NCBI GenBank assembly: GCA_050744325.1
Contig: JBOGHK010000120.1
Location: forward strand, 1 to 64,000
From: DASXTK01 sp050744325
Lineage (GTDB): Bacteria > Actinomycetota > Acidimicrobiia > Acidimicrobiales > VFJN01
DNA length: 64,000 nt
Direction: 5' to 3'
Positions 1 to 7,778 of the stretch are shown here, one piece after another. The stretch's first letter is position 1. Every line of letters starts with the position of its first letter. The position numbers and the translations under genes were made by a program. The notes below the pieces were generated by a model. That model saw only the letters and a program-made list of their open reading frames with translations, was not told the DNA's origin and ran no database searches.

Positions 1-2
1 TC

Positions 3-152
3 GGCGGAACGGGCACGTGCGCGTACGCCGTGCCATCCGACGGCAGCATCTCGATCCTCCTCACCCAGACCGAGGTGGTCGGTGCCGGCGGTGCTCTCGT
101 CCTGGAGGCCTTCTGGGCGGCTGCCGCTGCCCACCACGGCCACGACCGCTGA
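3..152 (+). CDS. Serine hydrolase (beta-lactamase family), C-terminal end only
   Basis: This is the last 49 codons of a gene that enters from the left edge. The frame reads GGTGTCAYAVPSDG, then ILLTQ, and ends in FWAAAAAHHGHDR. The glycine-rich GGTGT strand, the following ILLTQ strand and the final aromatic helix match the end of class C beta-lactamase-fold serine hydrolases and esterases (PF00144). The catalytic SxxK and YxN motifs would lie off the window, so substrate and activity cannot be judged. The family call rests on a short tail and is moderate. Confidence 0.55.
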   Translation, partial: GGTGTCAYAVPSDGSISILLTQTEVVGAGGALVLEAFWAAAAAHHGHDR

Positions 153-188
153 CGAGCCGCAACCCATCCCCTATCGCAGGCTCGGGGG

Positions 189-338
189 CTACACGTCGAC
201 GACGCAGAAGTCGTTGCCTTGGGGGTCTCGTATCCAGGTGTGCGTTGCGAACCGTTCCTCGACGGACGCACCAAGCTGTACGAGCCGTGCGACCTCCCTC
301 GCGCGGTCGTTGGCTCGCAGCTCGAGGTGCAGGGGCCT
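189..338 (-). pseudogene. Truncated VOC (glyoxalase-like) domain, C-terminal half
   Basis: The last 49 residues read RPLHLELRAND, then LGASVEERF, then WIRDPQGNDFCVVDV and a stop. That is the second half of an actinobacterial VOC/glyoxalase_6 domain, including the conserved D-P-x-G-N-x-F-C strand. The preceding 60-70 residues that should hold the first beta-alpha-beta unit are absent. The frame continues upstream as low-complexity Arg/Thr sequence that does not resemble the family. The piece is most likely a remnant left by rearrangement next to the serine hydrolase tail. Confidence 0.65.
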
Positions 339-472
339 CTTCGTGAGCGGTGGCTGGAGAGAAGCACGCGTACTGTGCGGCCGCCCGGTACGCGGCCGCG
401 TACCTACTAGCCAGAGGCCCGCGTGTCGCACCACCCCGATTCGACGGCTGGGATGGGCGCCTGAGCGGACGA

Positions 473-796
473 TCAGGATGGCGGGTTCGTCCGAGGTCCG
501 CCACGTCGCGGCCGGATGGTGACGCCGGCATCGCGCACTGCCTTGAGCACGTTGTCAGCGCTCACGTTGAACCGCTCGGCGAGTTTTCCGGACGACCAGC
601 CGGCTTCGTAGAGACGGGTAGCTTCGACGGCCTGTTCCTCATCGAGACCGCCTCGGCGGGTCCGAACCCCGGCTCGCCGGACGTGGGTGGAGACCGTCAG
701 TCGGTTGATGCCGAACTCGGCAGCTAGTTCCTTCATCGTCTTGCCCGCCTGGTAGCCGGCGACCAGGGCCTCGACCTGGGCGGGCTTCAAGGGCCG
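473..796 (-). other. Tandem HTH module, remnant of a serine recombinase C-terminus
   Basis: This module has two consecutive HTH repeats. The first contains VEALVAGYQAGKTMKELAAE and INRLTVSTHVRRAGV. The second contains AVEATRLYEAGWSSGKLAER and VSADNVLKAVRDAGV. This duplicated pattern is typical of the DNA-binding tail of actinobacterial recombinase-family proteins, or of stand-alone proteins derived from it. No catalytic resolvase domain is found upstream, where the frame runs into unrelated sequence. It is probably debris from a mobile element. Confidence 0.6.
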
Positions 797-1882
797 AGCG
801 GTCCGCGACCTGGACCGTGGAATCAGACAAGCCGATGGGGCTTCCTCTGGTGCCTGGTCCTGCGGGATGCCGATGTTCAGGTCAGCGAGCTGGCATAGGC
901 CAGGTTGAGGGTTTGAAAGCTGCCCGGTTAGGTCCACCAAAAGCGCCCTATTCGAACCCTCGACATGCTGGGTGTGGGGTTGTGGGGTGCTGGTGGGACC
1001 CGCCGACCCGTTGGGCGGCGGGTTCCTGGTTTCCTGGAGGAGCGCGGCTTCGGCTTCTTGGGTGAGTTCGTCGCCGGGGAGTATGGCGAATGGTTCTGCG
1101 AGGTTGCTGCGGATGAGATCGTCAGGGTTGCCGGAGGTATCTGTGAGGCGACCTGTTGACCGCCACCTCCACCGCGGCGAAGCCTCGGTGGATCGGGCGA
1201 CGGCGATGCCTGCTCCGCCGATCCACACGAGCAGCAGGATCAACGCGGGGACTGCCACAGGCGTCAGGGTGGTGCTGAGGGACAGGTAGCCCGCCCCGGC
1301 GGGTAGGAGAAGCACGGCCAGGATCAAACCTCCCCAGCCGAGCCAGCGAGGCAAGATCTGGAGGCGTCGAGTGAGGACGACGCCGGTGCCGGCGAGCATG
1401 GCTAGCGCGAGCATCTTGAGCCCGTCGACCCGGTTGATCAGCGCGAATAGGGTGTCTGCTCGTCCTGTGTCGCCGTCGGCGGCGACCGGTCCGGCCAAGA
1501 CGACGCCGGCCAGCGCCTGCAGCAGCGACAGCATCGCAGCAACGATGCCGGCGCCGAGGAGGAGCCGTCTGAGGGCCGGTGATGCGCCGCGCCCGGCTGC
1601 CGCGTGGGACAAGGCTGCCGTCACGGCGAGGAGAGCAAGGCCGGCCACCCCATGGACGAGCAGCGACGTGATCGTCTCGATTGCCCGCTTGTCGGCGAAG
1701 TGGGCGACGAGCTCGGCCCCTGGGGCGTCGATCTCGGGACCCGACGATCTGATCAGGAGCCCGCCAAGCCAGGCCGCCACGTAGACGATCCCGGCAACTG
1801 CGGGCCATCGACTCGAGCGGTTCCCGGGTCTCGAGCGCTCGGCGGCTTCGGTTCCGACACTGCCTGCGATCTGCACCGTCAT
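473..1882 (-). CDS. Multi-pass membrane protein with an in-frame recombinase-like HTH tail
   Basis: Residues 1-231 form a complete small membrane protein resembling DUF4386-type proteins, with about six hydrophobic segments (for example residues 27-45, 72-92, 108-131, 155-171, 182-199 and 208-228). After a 130-residue linker of poor composition, residues 363-469 form two tandem helix-turn-helix units like those at the C-end of serine recombinases. The two halves make little sense together, so the open frame is probably a chance fusion of an intact membrane gene with a recombinase remnant. The ATG lies divergently opposite the TetR gene, with two palindromic operators between, so the membrane half is the likely regulated target. 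Confidence 0.6.
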   Translation of the reverse strand: MTVQIAGSVGTEAAERSRPGNRSSRWPAVAGIVYVAAWLGGLLIRSSGPEIDAPGAELVAHFADKRAIETITSLLVHGVAGLALLAVTAALSHAAAGRGASPALRRLLLGAGIVAAMLSLLQALAGVVLAGPVAADGDTGRADTLFALINRVDGLKMLALAMLAGTGVVLTRRLQILPRWLGWGGLILAVLLLPAGAGYLSLSTTLTPVAVPALILLLVWIGGAGIAVARSTEASPRWRWRSTGRLTDTSGNPDDLIRSNLAEPFAILPGDELTQEAEAALLQETRNPPPNGSAGPTSTPQPHTQHVEGSNRALLVDLTGQLSNPQPGLCQLADLNIGIPQDQAPEEAPSACLIPRSRSRTARPLKPAQVEALVAGYQAGKTMKELAAEFGINRLTVSTHVRRAGVRTRRGGLDEEQAVEATRLYEAGWSSGKLAERFNVSADNVLKAVRDAGVTIRPRRGGPRTNPPS

Positions 1883-1909
1883 GCTGGTTGCTCCTCGTCG
1901 ATCATTCTA

Positions 1910-1927
1910 TCGCAACAACAGTTGCGA
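1910..1927. promoter_or_regulatory. Probable TetR operator 1 (inverted repeat)
   Basis: TCGCAAC-AACA-GTTGCGA is a perfect 7-bp inverted repeat with a 4-bp spacer. It lies 28 bp upstream of the membrane-protein ATG at 1882 and shares the CGCAAC/GTTGCG half-site with the second palindrome at 1954-1973. It is probably bound by the adjacent TetR protein, although binding is inferred from position and symmetry only. Confidence 0.6.
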
Positions 1928-1953
1928 CAACAGTATGAGCCAGCTCAACTAGA

Positions 1954-1973
1954 AACGCAACGTACGTTGCGTT
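1954..1973. promoter_or_regulatory. Probable TetR operator 2 (20-bp perfect palindrome)
   Basis: AACGCAACGTACGTTGCGTT is its own reverse complement across all 20 bases. It ends 13 bp before the TetR ATG at 1987, where bound repressor would block transcription or initiation of its own gene. It shares half-sites with operator 1, so the pair fits coordinated control of both divergent genes. Confidence 0.7.
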
Positions 1974-1986
1974 ATTGTTCTGGTGC

Positions 1987-2595
1987 ATGACGTCGCAGAC
2001 ACGAGTCGGCGAGCGCCGACCCGGCGGCCGCAGCGCCCGGGTGCGGGCAGCTGTGCTGGCCGCCACCCTGGAGCTGCTGGCCGACCGCGGCTACGACGCG
2101 CTGAGCTACGAAGAGGTGGCGGACCGGTCGGGTGTGCACAAGACCACCGTCTACCGACGCTGGCCCACCAAGGCCGAGCTCGTCGGCGAGGCGGCACGCG
2201 AGCACAGCCTGCAGCTGGTCCCTGTGCCCGACACCGGCACCCTCGCCGGCGACCTGCGCGCCCTGGCGCGGGCCATCGTGGCCAACATCGGCTCGGCTCC
2301 CGGCGGTCCCATGGTCAGGGCAATGGTCGCCGCCCAGTGCACCTCTCCAGAGGTTGCGGCCGACATGGTCCGCTTCTGGCGCGAACGGCTCGACCTCACG
2401 ACACCGATCGTCGAGCGCGCCAGCCATCGCGGTGAGGTGCCCCCCGGGATGGATCCGACCCTGGTCATCGAGACCCTCATCGGGTCCTTCTACGTTCGGC
2501 TGCTCCTCACCGGCGAACCCATCGACCGCCGGATCGCAGACCAAGCCGCCGCCCTCGTCGCCGCCGGCGTCACCCACGCACACCAGCAGGGCTGA
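1987..2595 (+). CDS. TetR/AcrR-family transcriptional regulator
   Basis: This 202-residue protein has an N-terminal TetR DNA-binding domain. Its HTH spans roughly residues 35-60 (YEEVADRSGVHKTTVYRRWP), followed by an all-helical ligand/dimer domain of the TetR_C type. ATG 1987 is chosen over an upstream in-frame TTG at 1975 because that extension lacks family similarity and runs into the palindromic operator. The gene diverges from the membrane-protein gene starting at 1882, the usual layout for a repressor controlling a membrane target and itself. The inducer is unknown. Confidence 0.88.
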   Translation: MTSQTRVGERRPGGRSARVRAAVLAATLELLADRGYDALSYEEVADRSGVHKTTVYRRWPTKAELVGEAAREHSLQLVPVPDTGTLAGDLRALARAIVANIGSAPGGPMVRAMVAAQCTSPEVAADMVRFWRERLDLTTPIVERASHRGEVPPGMDPTLVIETLIGSFYVRLLLTGEPIDRRIADQAAALVAAGVTHAHQQG

Positions 2596-2916
2596 TCGGG
2601 CCGCTCCGCTAGAATCAAGCGGCGCCCGAGTCCATCGGGCTCCCGGTGGATCCGGCCAGTCCTCCACTTTTTCCAGGGCGGTTCACTCCACGCCCCCGCG
2701 CCGGGAGGTTCTTGGTCACCGGCTCCAAGACCAACGGTGCCGTCCATGGCCTTCGCCCTTAGCGACGGCCGCCGGAAATCGCCGACCAGATGTGCAGAAA
2801 GCGGGCCCCGACGGGACCGACAGCCACGAACACAGGTACGCGACGCGAGCATTCGGCGCCTGCCCCAGAACACCGGGTCTGCACGGGACTGGCGCTGTGC
2901 CGCCGACGTGAGGGCG
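2596..2916. other. Non-coding gap with a small hairpin
   Basis: No credible gene was found in these 321 bases on either strand. A short perfect hairpin, GCCCGA-GTCCA-TCGGGC at 2624-2640, follows the TetR stop and could act as a weak terminator, though no T-tract follows. The rest shows no recognisable protein remnants. Confidence 0.4.
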
Positions 2917-3390
2917 CTACAACGCGTCGGCCTCGTCTAGATCGTTCTCGACGAGGGCGGCCAGACGATCGGTGGACGCGGCAAGGCGCTCGCTGGTCGT
3001 GGCCCGTGCGCGTCGGTAGCGTGACTCGTCTTTGAGGTCGGTCCAGTCGTAGGTATGTACGACCAACGAACACTCGTCGTCGATCGGCTTCACCTCCCAG
3101 CGCCAGAGGTGCCCTGGTGGCGCTTGACCGGGCTCGGCGGGCTTCCACGCGATGAGCCGGCCCTCCACGAACTCGACGACGTGGTTCTCACGCACCGACC
3201 CGGTGGTGAGCGTCATGGAAAAGACGTCGCCCACCGAGCGCACCCGCTGACCGTGAGGGGCCGCGGCCAGGTTGTCGTTGCCGTCCCACTCCGGATGCCG
3301 GGATGGGTCAGCGATCATCTCGAAGATTCGGCCTGGCGCCGCGCGGACGTCGCGAGAAGCGACAGCGATTCTGTTCTCGGCCGATGGCAT
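2917..3390 (-). CDS. SRPBCC-family (START-like) protein
   Basis: This 157-residue protein has the helix-grip layout of polyketide cyclase/dehydrase-like SRPBCC proteins. The N-terminal strand IAVASRDVRAAPGRIFEMIA is followed by the DPSRHPEWDG motif. Alternating strands come next (VFSMTL, HVVEFVEGRLIAWKP, HLWRWEV), with a C-terminal helix at about residues 130-157. These proteins bind hydrophobic ligands in a central cavity, and the ligand here is unknown. ATG 3390 is used; an in-frame GTG at 3408 is possible, and neither has a strong ribosome-binding site. The gene is convergent with the TetR transcript and unlinked to its neighbours. Confidence 0.75.
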   Translation of the reverse strand: MPSAENRIAVASRDVRAAPGRIFEMIADPSRHPEWDGNDNLAAAPHGQRVRSVGDVFSMTLTTGSVRENHVVEFVEGRLIAWKPAEPGQAPPGHLWRWEVKPIDDECSLVVHTYDWTDLKDESRYRRARATTSERLAASTDRLAALVENDLDEADAL

Positions 3391-3580
3391 CAACCGAGGA
3401 TCGCACACCGCCGGCGACCAGCGCCGACGTCTTCCCGAGATCCTTCGGTCCGTCGAGGTCTACCTTCAGATGCTGGACCCCCACACCGGCTCCGAGCTCC
3501 CGGTGCCGTGCCGGTGTCAGCCGGCGGCGCGGCCCGATTCAGCGGACACTCGTCTCGGGGTGGCCGTAGGCTCGCGGGGC

Positions 3581-4090
3581 ATGTCGCCTTACCCGCCTCG
3601 CCGGATCGTGACTGGCCACGACAAGACGGGTCGCTCGGTCCTTCTATCGGACGGGTCCACACCGACGTCCCATGCCTTTGATACCGGCGCGACCTTCCAC
3701 GAGATCTGGTCTACATCGGGCGCGCCGGCACCGATCGCTGATGCTGAGCCAGCCGAGCCGACCGACGGCCCCCTGCGCGTGCCGCCGGGGCCGCTCGGGA
3801 CGATCGCGCACATCATCGACATGCCGCCCGGATCGAGCGCGCCGATGCACCGCACCAAGACCATCGACTACGGAATCGTGCTCGATGGCGAGATCTATCT
3901 AGAGCTCGATGACGGGACTGAAACCCGTCTAGGGACCGGTGACGTCGTGGTCCAGCGCGGCACGGCACATGGCTGGTCGAACCGGTCGGAAAACGTCACC
4001 CGAATGCTCTTCGTCATGGTCGACGGCGAGTTCACCGACGAGCTGCGATCGACCCTCGGAGAGGAAGCGCTCGCCGAGCTCTTCTTCTGA
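3581..4090 (+). CDS. Cupin-domain protein
   Basis: This 169-residue protein carries one cupin barrel near residues 85-155. Motif 1 is around SSAPMHRTKTIDYGIVLDGE. Motif 2 is GDVVVQRGTAHGWSN, carrying the second-motif His. The acidic and histidine ligands are partly conserved (MHRTK, TAHGW), so a bound metal is plausible but not certain. The N-terminal 75 residues contain strands seen in small stand-alone cupins that act on or bind organic acids. The substrate is unknown. ATG 3581 is the first start that makes a compact protein; longer in-frame extensions read through GC-rich non-coding sequence. Confidence 0.75.
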   Translation: MSPYPPRRIVTGHDKTGRSVLLSDGSTPTSHAFDTGATFHEIWSTSGAPAPIADAEPAEPTDGPLRVPPGPLGTIAHIIDMPPGSSAPMHRTKTIDYGIVLDGEIYLELDDGTETRLGTGDVVVQRGTAHGWSNRSENVTRMLFVMVDGEFTDELRSTLGEEALAELFF

Positions 4091-4295
4091 ACCGGCGCGT
4101 TCGTGCCTGAAGAGTGAGGCTCGGTCTGCGGCCACCCGTCGGGCGAGTCCTCCCACGTCTCCTGCCATCCCTACGGCGTGAGATCGAGGTAGTCCAGTGG
4201 CTGCCGAGGGACTCGACGCCCCAGCGCCCGTTCAGAGCGCGACACCCGAGGAAGTTGGGGTACCGATGGTACGTCGGCGGGCGCACGGTGGCGGT

Positions 4296-4709
4296 ATGAC
4301 CACTGACAACAAGGCCATCGTCAAGGAATTCATCGACCGGCTGTACACCGAAGGTGACGTGTCCGTGCTCGACGAGCTCGCTTCGCCCGGCTACGTCGAC
4401 CATGACCCGCCGTTCGGCGGGACCGGGACTGTCGAGGGCTGGCGGGCGATGGCGATCATGATCCGGGACGCGTTCCCTGACTGGCACAGCGACCTGCACG
4501 CCCTGTACGCCGAGGACGACATCGTCGTCGAGCGGTTCACGGCGTCGGGCACGCACAAGGGTGAGTTCTTCGGGATCCCACCGTCGGACACCGTGTGCAC
4601 GCTGGCGGGCATCAACATCTTCCGGGTTCGCGACGGCAAGATCGTCGAGCGCTGGGGTCGTCTCGACGAGCTCGGGATGCTGCGGCAGCTCGGTGCCGTC
4701 CCCACTTGA
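4296..4709 (+). CDS. SnoaL-like ester cyclase family protein
   Basis: This 137-residue NTF2-fold protein has the SnoaL/ester-cyclase signature. An N-terminal helix (IVKEFIDRLYTEGDVSVLDE) is followed by YVDHDPP, then the FPDWHSDLHALYAEDDIVV segment and the FTASGTHKGEFFGIPPS loop, and finally NIFRVRDGKIVERWGRLDEL. Relatives include polyketide ester cyclases and many uncharacterised small enzymes. The strongly conserved His/Asp positions are present. The ATG is at 4296, and the next gene begins 19 bp after its stop, so the two may be co-transcribed. Substrate unknown. Confidence 0.8.
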   Translation: MTTDNKAIVKEFIDRLYTEGDVSVLDELASPGYVDHDPPFGGTGTVEGWRAMAIMIRDAFPDWHSDLHALYAEDDIVVERFTASGTHKGEFFGIPPSDTVCTLAGINIFRVRDGKIVERWGRLDELGMLRQLGAVPT

Positions 4710-4728
4710 GGGTCGTAGCCTGCGGCTC

Positions 4729-5782
4729 ATGCCGGCGGCGTCGCGAGCATGGAAGGTTGCGCAGCTGGAGCGGCTGGCGACGTCGGGTCTCGACGTCGCA
4801 GCCTTCCAGGCCGAGGCCCTGCGGTGGCTGCGATCGCTGATCACGATCGACGCGGCGTTCGTCGCGACCGTCGACCCAGAGACGCTGCTGTTCACCAGCG
4901 CGAGCTCCGAAGAGCCGCTCGTCGAGGCGGCGTCGCTGTTCCTCGACAACGAGTTCGGGCGTGACGATGTCAACAAGTTCGCGTCGCTGGCGAGCGCCGC
5001 CGATCCCGTGTCGTCCCTGGACGTGGCGACGCGCGGGGAGCGTGCTGACAGCGCGCGGTTCCGCGACGTGATGGCACCGCTCGGGCTGGGTGACGAGCTA
5101 CGTGTCGCGTCGCCGGTGCTGGGGTGTGCTCTGCCTCCACCGCACCGCGGTGGCGACCGGGTTCGATGACGACGAGATCGCGCTCGTCCGGCGGATCGCG
5201 CCGCTCCTCGCCGATGGCATTCGCCGGGGCCTCACGATCGCGGCTGTGAGCCGCGACGATCTGGCGACACCGGACGGCGCCGGCGTCGTCGTGCTGGGCG
5301 ACGATCTCTCGGTTGTCTCGATCAACGCGCCGGCCGAGCGGTGGATCGATGACATCGCGGGCGAGTGGCCGAGCAACCTCGACGTGCCGGTGCCGGTCAT
5401 CGCCGCCGCCGCACGCGTCATCGCGCCAGACCTCGACGGCCCGGTCGGGTCGGCCGTGGCCCGCCTGCCCAGCAAGCGCGGCGGCTGGATCAGCGTGCAG
5501 GCATCGCAACTTCGAGGACGGGCCCAGGAGCAGGTGGTTGTGCTGCTGCAGCCGGCCACGACCCAGGAAGTCAGCTCCATGGTGCTCGCCGCCCACGGGC
5601 TCACCCCCGCCCAACACCGCGTTGCCGCGCTCGTCCTCCAAGGGTGCTCGACCGCCGAGATCGTCGCCACGCTGCACATCTCGACCCACACGTTGCAGGA
5701 GCACTTGCGCTCCGTGTTCGACCGGTTCGGGGTGGGCAGCCGCCGCGAGCTCGTCGCCGCGCTCATGGCCCAGCGCGGCTAG
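4729..5782 (+). pseudogene. LuxR-type transcriptional regulator, frameshifted
   Basis: The N-terminal part (from ATG 4729, MPAASRAWKVAQLERLA) and the C-terminal part match one protein family: a GAF-like sensor region followed by a LuxR HTH. They lie in different frames. The first frame runs through GLGDELRVAS, and homology resumes one base out of register as RCWGVLCLHRTAVATGF. The switch occurs near 5107-5120. The C-terminal HTH is intact (LTPAQHRVAALVLQGCSTAE, then ISTHTLQEHLRSVFDRFGV). Removing one base gives 350 codons, but compared with my recollection of the family a few residues also seem missing at the junction, so a small deletion is equally possible. Confidence 0.7.
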
Positions 5783-5810
5783 CCGTTTCCTAACGGTCAT
5801 GAGCGACGTT

Positions 5811-5873
5811 GCCGCGGTGCCATAGGACGTTGCCGGGGTGGAGGTCGCGGTGGATGAACACGGGTGGCCGGTC
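5811..5873 (-). pseudogene. Aminoglycoside phosphotransferase (APH) fragment
   Basis: About 21 codons read DRPPVFIHRDLHPGNVLWHR, which is the Brenner catalytic motif (HxDxxxxN) of APH/choline-kinase-like enzymes. Nothing before or after belongs to such an enzyme: upstream sequence becomes the Clp-N fragment and downstream the frame stops at 5790. This is an isolated gene shard, not a functional gene. Confidence 0.6.
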
Positions 5874-5892
5874 GAGGGTTGGGCCGCGGCAG

Positions 5893-6090
5893 ATGAGCGT
5901 CGCGCCGCGAGCCAAGGAGGCTCTCGAACACGCCTGGTAGGACGCCAGCGAGCGGGGACGACTTGCGATTGGCCCGGCGGGGTTGCTGTTGGGCATGGTC
6001 GACGTCGAGGACGCGCTGTCGAACCGGTTGCTCCGTGACCTGGGTGTGTCGCCCGAGGACATAGGCGCGGCGCTCCGGGCTGCGTCATAG
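5893..6090 (+). pseudogene. Clp N-terminal-domain protein remnant with internal stop
   Basis: The frame reads MSVAPRAKEALEHAW, then a TAG at 5938-5940, then DASERGRLAIGPAGLLLGMV, DVEDALSNRLLRDLGV and SPEDIGAALRAAS before the stop. This matches the Clp repeat domain of stand-alone actinobacterial Clp-N proteins. The in-frame amber codon sits inside an otherwise conserved helix, and the first part of the domain is missing. It is a decayed remnant abutting the APH shard. Confidence 0.65.
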
Positions 6091-6234
6091 GGGGCTACGG
6101 TCATGGGGCGCGTTGAGGGCGTGCCCGGGTCCGCGGGAAGGATCGAGTCCTTCTCATCTAGTGTCTTGTGTTGGCTGGTGTCGTTTCTTTGTGCCTCCAG
6201 ATGCGGACCGGGACGGCACCGGTGAGGAGATGAC

Positions 6235-7053
6235 ATGCGCGATGAGCGGTTCCTCCGGGCTGATGAGCCGCTGGCCGGCGCGACGGTCGGAGCGATCCGC
6301 GGTGGCGACGTCGACGCTTTGGGGCGGCTGTTGCAGGACCACCCTGGGCTGGCTGGCGTCAGGCTGCGCGTCGAGGACGACGCCGGTCGCGAGCGCATCA
6401 CTCGGACGCTCCTGCACGTGGCCACGGACTGGCCGGGCCACTTCCCCAATGTGGGGGCGACGATGCGGGTGCTGGTGGCTGCCGGCGCGGCCGTCGATGC
6501 CCGCAACGATCCGGGGACCGAGACGCCGTTGCACTGGGCGGCGAGCGGCGACGACATCGAGGCCTTGGACGCGCTGGTCGACGCGGGGGCCGACATCGAG
6601 GCCCCTGGGGCAGTGATCGCCGGTGGCACCCCGTTGGACGACGCGGTGGCGTTCGGCCAATGGCAGGCGGCCCGCCGCTTGGTCGAGCACGGCGCTCGCA
6701 TGGCGCTGTGGCATGCGGCCGCACTGGGCCTGCGAGATCGAGTCGAGGCCCACTTCGCGGGCGAGACCTCGCCGGCACCGGTCGTCTACCCGTGGGGTGC
6801 ATCCAGTGAGACACCGCCGGACGAGCTGACCGTGGCGTTCTGGTGTGCATGCCATGGCGGGCAGCCCTCGACCGCCGAGTACCTCGTCGGGCGCGGGGCC
6901 AACCTCAACTGGGTCTCGGTGTGGGACGGGCTCACACCACTCGACGCCGCCCGCCGCGAAGGTGCCGACGACCTGGCTACGTGGCTGGTCACCTGTGGCG
7001 CCCGCTCAGCTGAGGAGCTGACGAGCGGCGACGACGGGGGCGAGGGTCCGTGA
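6235..7053 (+). CDS. Ankyrin-repeat protein
   Basis: This 272-residue soluble protein is built largely of ankyrin repeats. Examples are TLLHVATDWPGHFPNVGATM with VLVAAGAAVDARN (about residues 62-92), ETPLHWAASGDDIEALDALV with DAGADIEAPG (about 96-126), and TPLDDAVAFGQWQAARRLVE with HGA. A last unit near the C-end contains GLTPLDAARREGADDLATWL. Ankyrin repeats mediate protein-protein contacts and give no enzymatic clue. The gene overlaps the next by GTGA at 7050-7053, so the two products are translated together and may interact. Confidence 0.85.
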   Translation: MRDERFLRADEPLAGATVGAIRGGDVDALGRLLQDHPGLAGVRLRVEDDAGRERITRTLLHVATDWPGHFPNVGATMRVLVAAGAAVDARNDPGTETPLHWAASGDDIEALDALVDAGADIEAPGAVIAGGTPLDDAVAFGQWQAARRLVEHGARMALWHAAALGLRDRVEAHFAGETSPAPVVYPWGASSETPPDELTVAFWCACHGGQPSTAEYLVGRGANLNWVSVWDGLTPLDAARREGADDLATWLVTCGARSAEELTSGDDGGEGP

Positions 7054-7676
7054 CGTCGGACCAGGCCGGGCTCGACGCTGTTGGTACCGACTATCCGACC
7101 GCTGTGCTGGCCCGTGCCGCGGCCCCTGCGTACGTGGGGGAGGACGGGTTCGCGCTATGGCACTTCAGCGAGGACCCGTCACTAGGGATCTTTCGTCCTC
7201 ACCGGCCGGCCACGAATCCCGAGGCGCCGCCGTTGGTGTGGGCGGTGGATGCCCGGCATGCGCCGATGTTCTGGTTCCCGCGGGACTGTCCACGGGGGTG
7301 CATCTGGCCGTCGGAGCGAACCACACCCGAGGACCGGGAGCGCTTCCTCGGTCAGAGCGCCACGTCACGGGTGCATGTGATCGAGGCCAGCTGGCTCGAC
7401 CGCGTTCGGTCGTGTCGGTTGTTCGCCTACCGGCTCCCGACCGTGCCGTTCCGACCGCATCACGAGGTGGGTGGCTACTGGATCACTGACCAGCCGGTCG
7501 AGGCGCTCGAGCGAGTCGAGGTCGGTGACCTCTTGGACCGCCATGTCGTCGCGGGGATCGAGTTACGGGTCACGCCTTCGATCTGGCCGTTCTGGCGGCG
7601 AGTCGCGGTGTCGACGCTGGAGTTCAGCGGATCCCGGCTCCGCAACGCCGCGCCCCACCCCGACCAGCTCCCCTGA
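7050..7676 (+). CDS. DUF6886-like protein
   Basis: This 208-residue protein starts at GTG 7050, overlapping the ankyrin gene stop. Its core reads LWHFSEDPSLGIFRPH, then PLVWAVDARHAPMFWFPRDC, then GYWITDQPVEALERVEVGDL. It resembles a family of uncharacterised bacterial proteins (DUF6886) with invariant HFSED and FPRDCPR segments. The conserved His, Glu, Arg and Cys in these loops suggest an active or binding site, but the chemistry is not known. Translational coupling to an ankyrin protein is the only contextual clue. Confidence 0.65.
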   Translation: MTSDQAGLDAVGTDYPTAVLARAAAPAYVGEDGFALWHFSEDPSLGIFRPHRPATNPEAPPLVWAVDARHAPMFWFPRDCPRGCIWPSERTTPEDRERFLGQSATSRVHVIEASWLDRVRSCRLFAYRLPTVPFRPHHEVGGYWITDQPVEALERVEVGDLLDRHVVAGIELRVTPSIWPFWRRVAVSTLEFSGSRLRNAAPHPDQLP

Positions 7677-7778
7677 CTACGTGGCCCCTCTGGCCGACAT
7701 GGCGCACGACCCAATGCTCACGCGCTTACCCCTCCGCTCCGGCACCGCTTGAGCGGTGACGCTCTGCCCGCCCGGCGT

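Noticed and set aside
945..970. tRNA T-arm-like GGTTCGAAT on the minus strand
   Set aside because: Only a loop-like string was seen. No acceptor, D or anticodon stems fit around it, so no tRNA is called.
6199..6232. EF-hand-like DADRDGTGEE string
   Set aside because: It lies in non-coding sequence before the ankyrin start, with no flanking helices or frame support.
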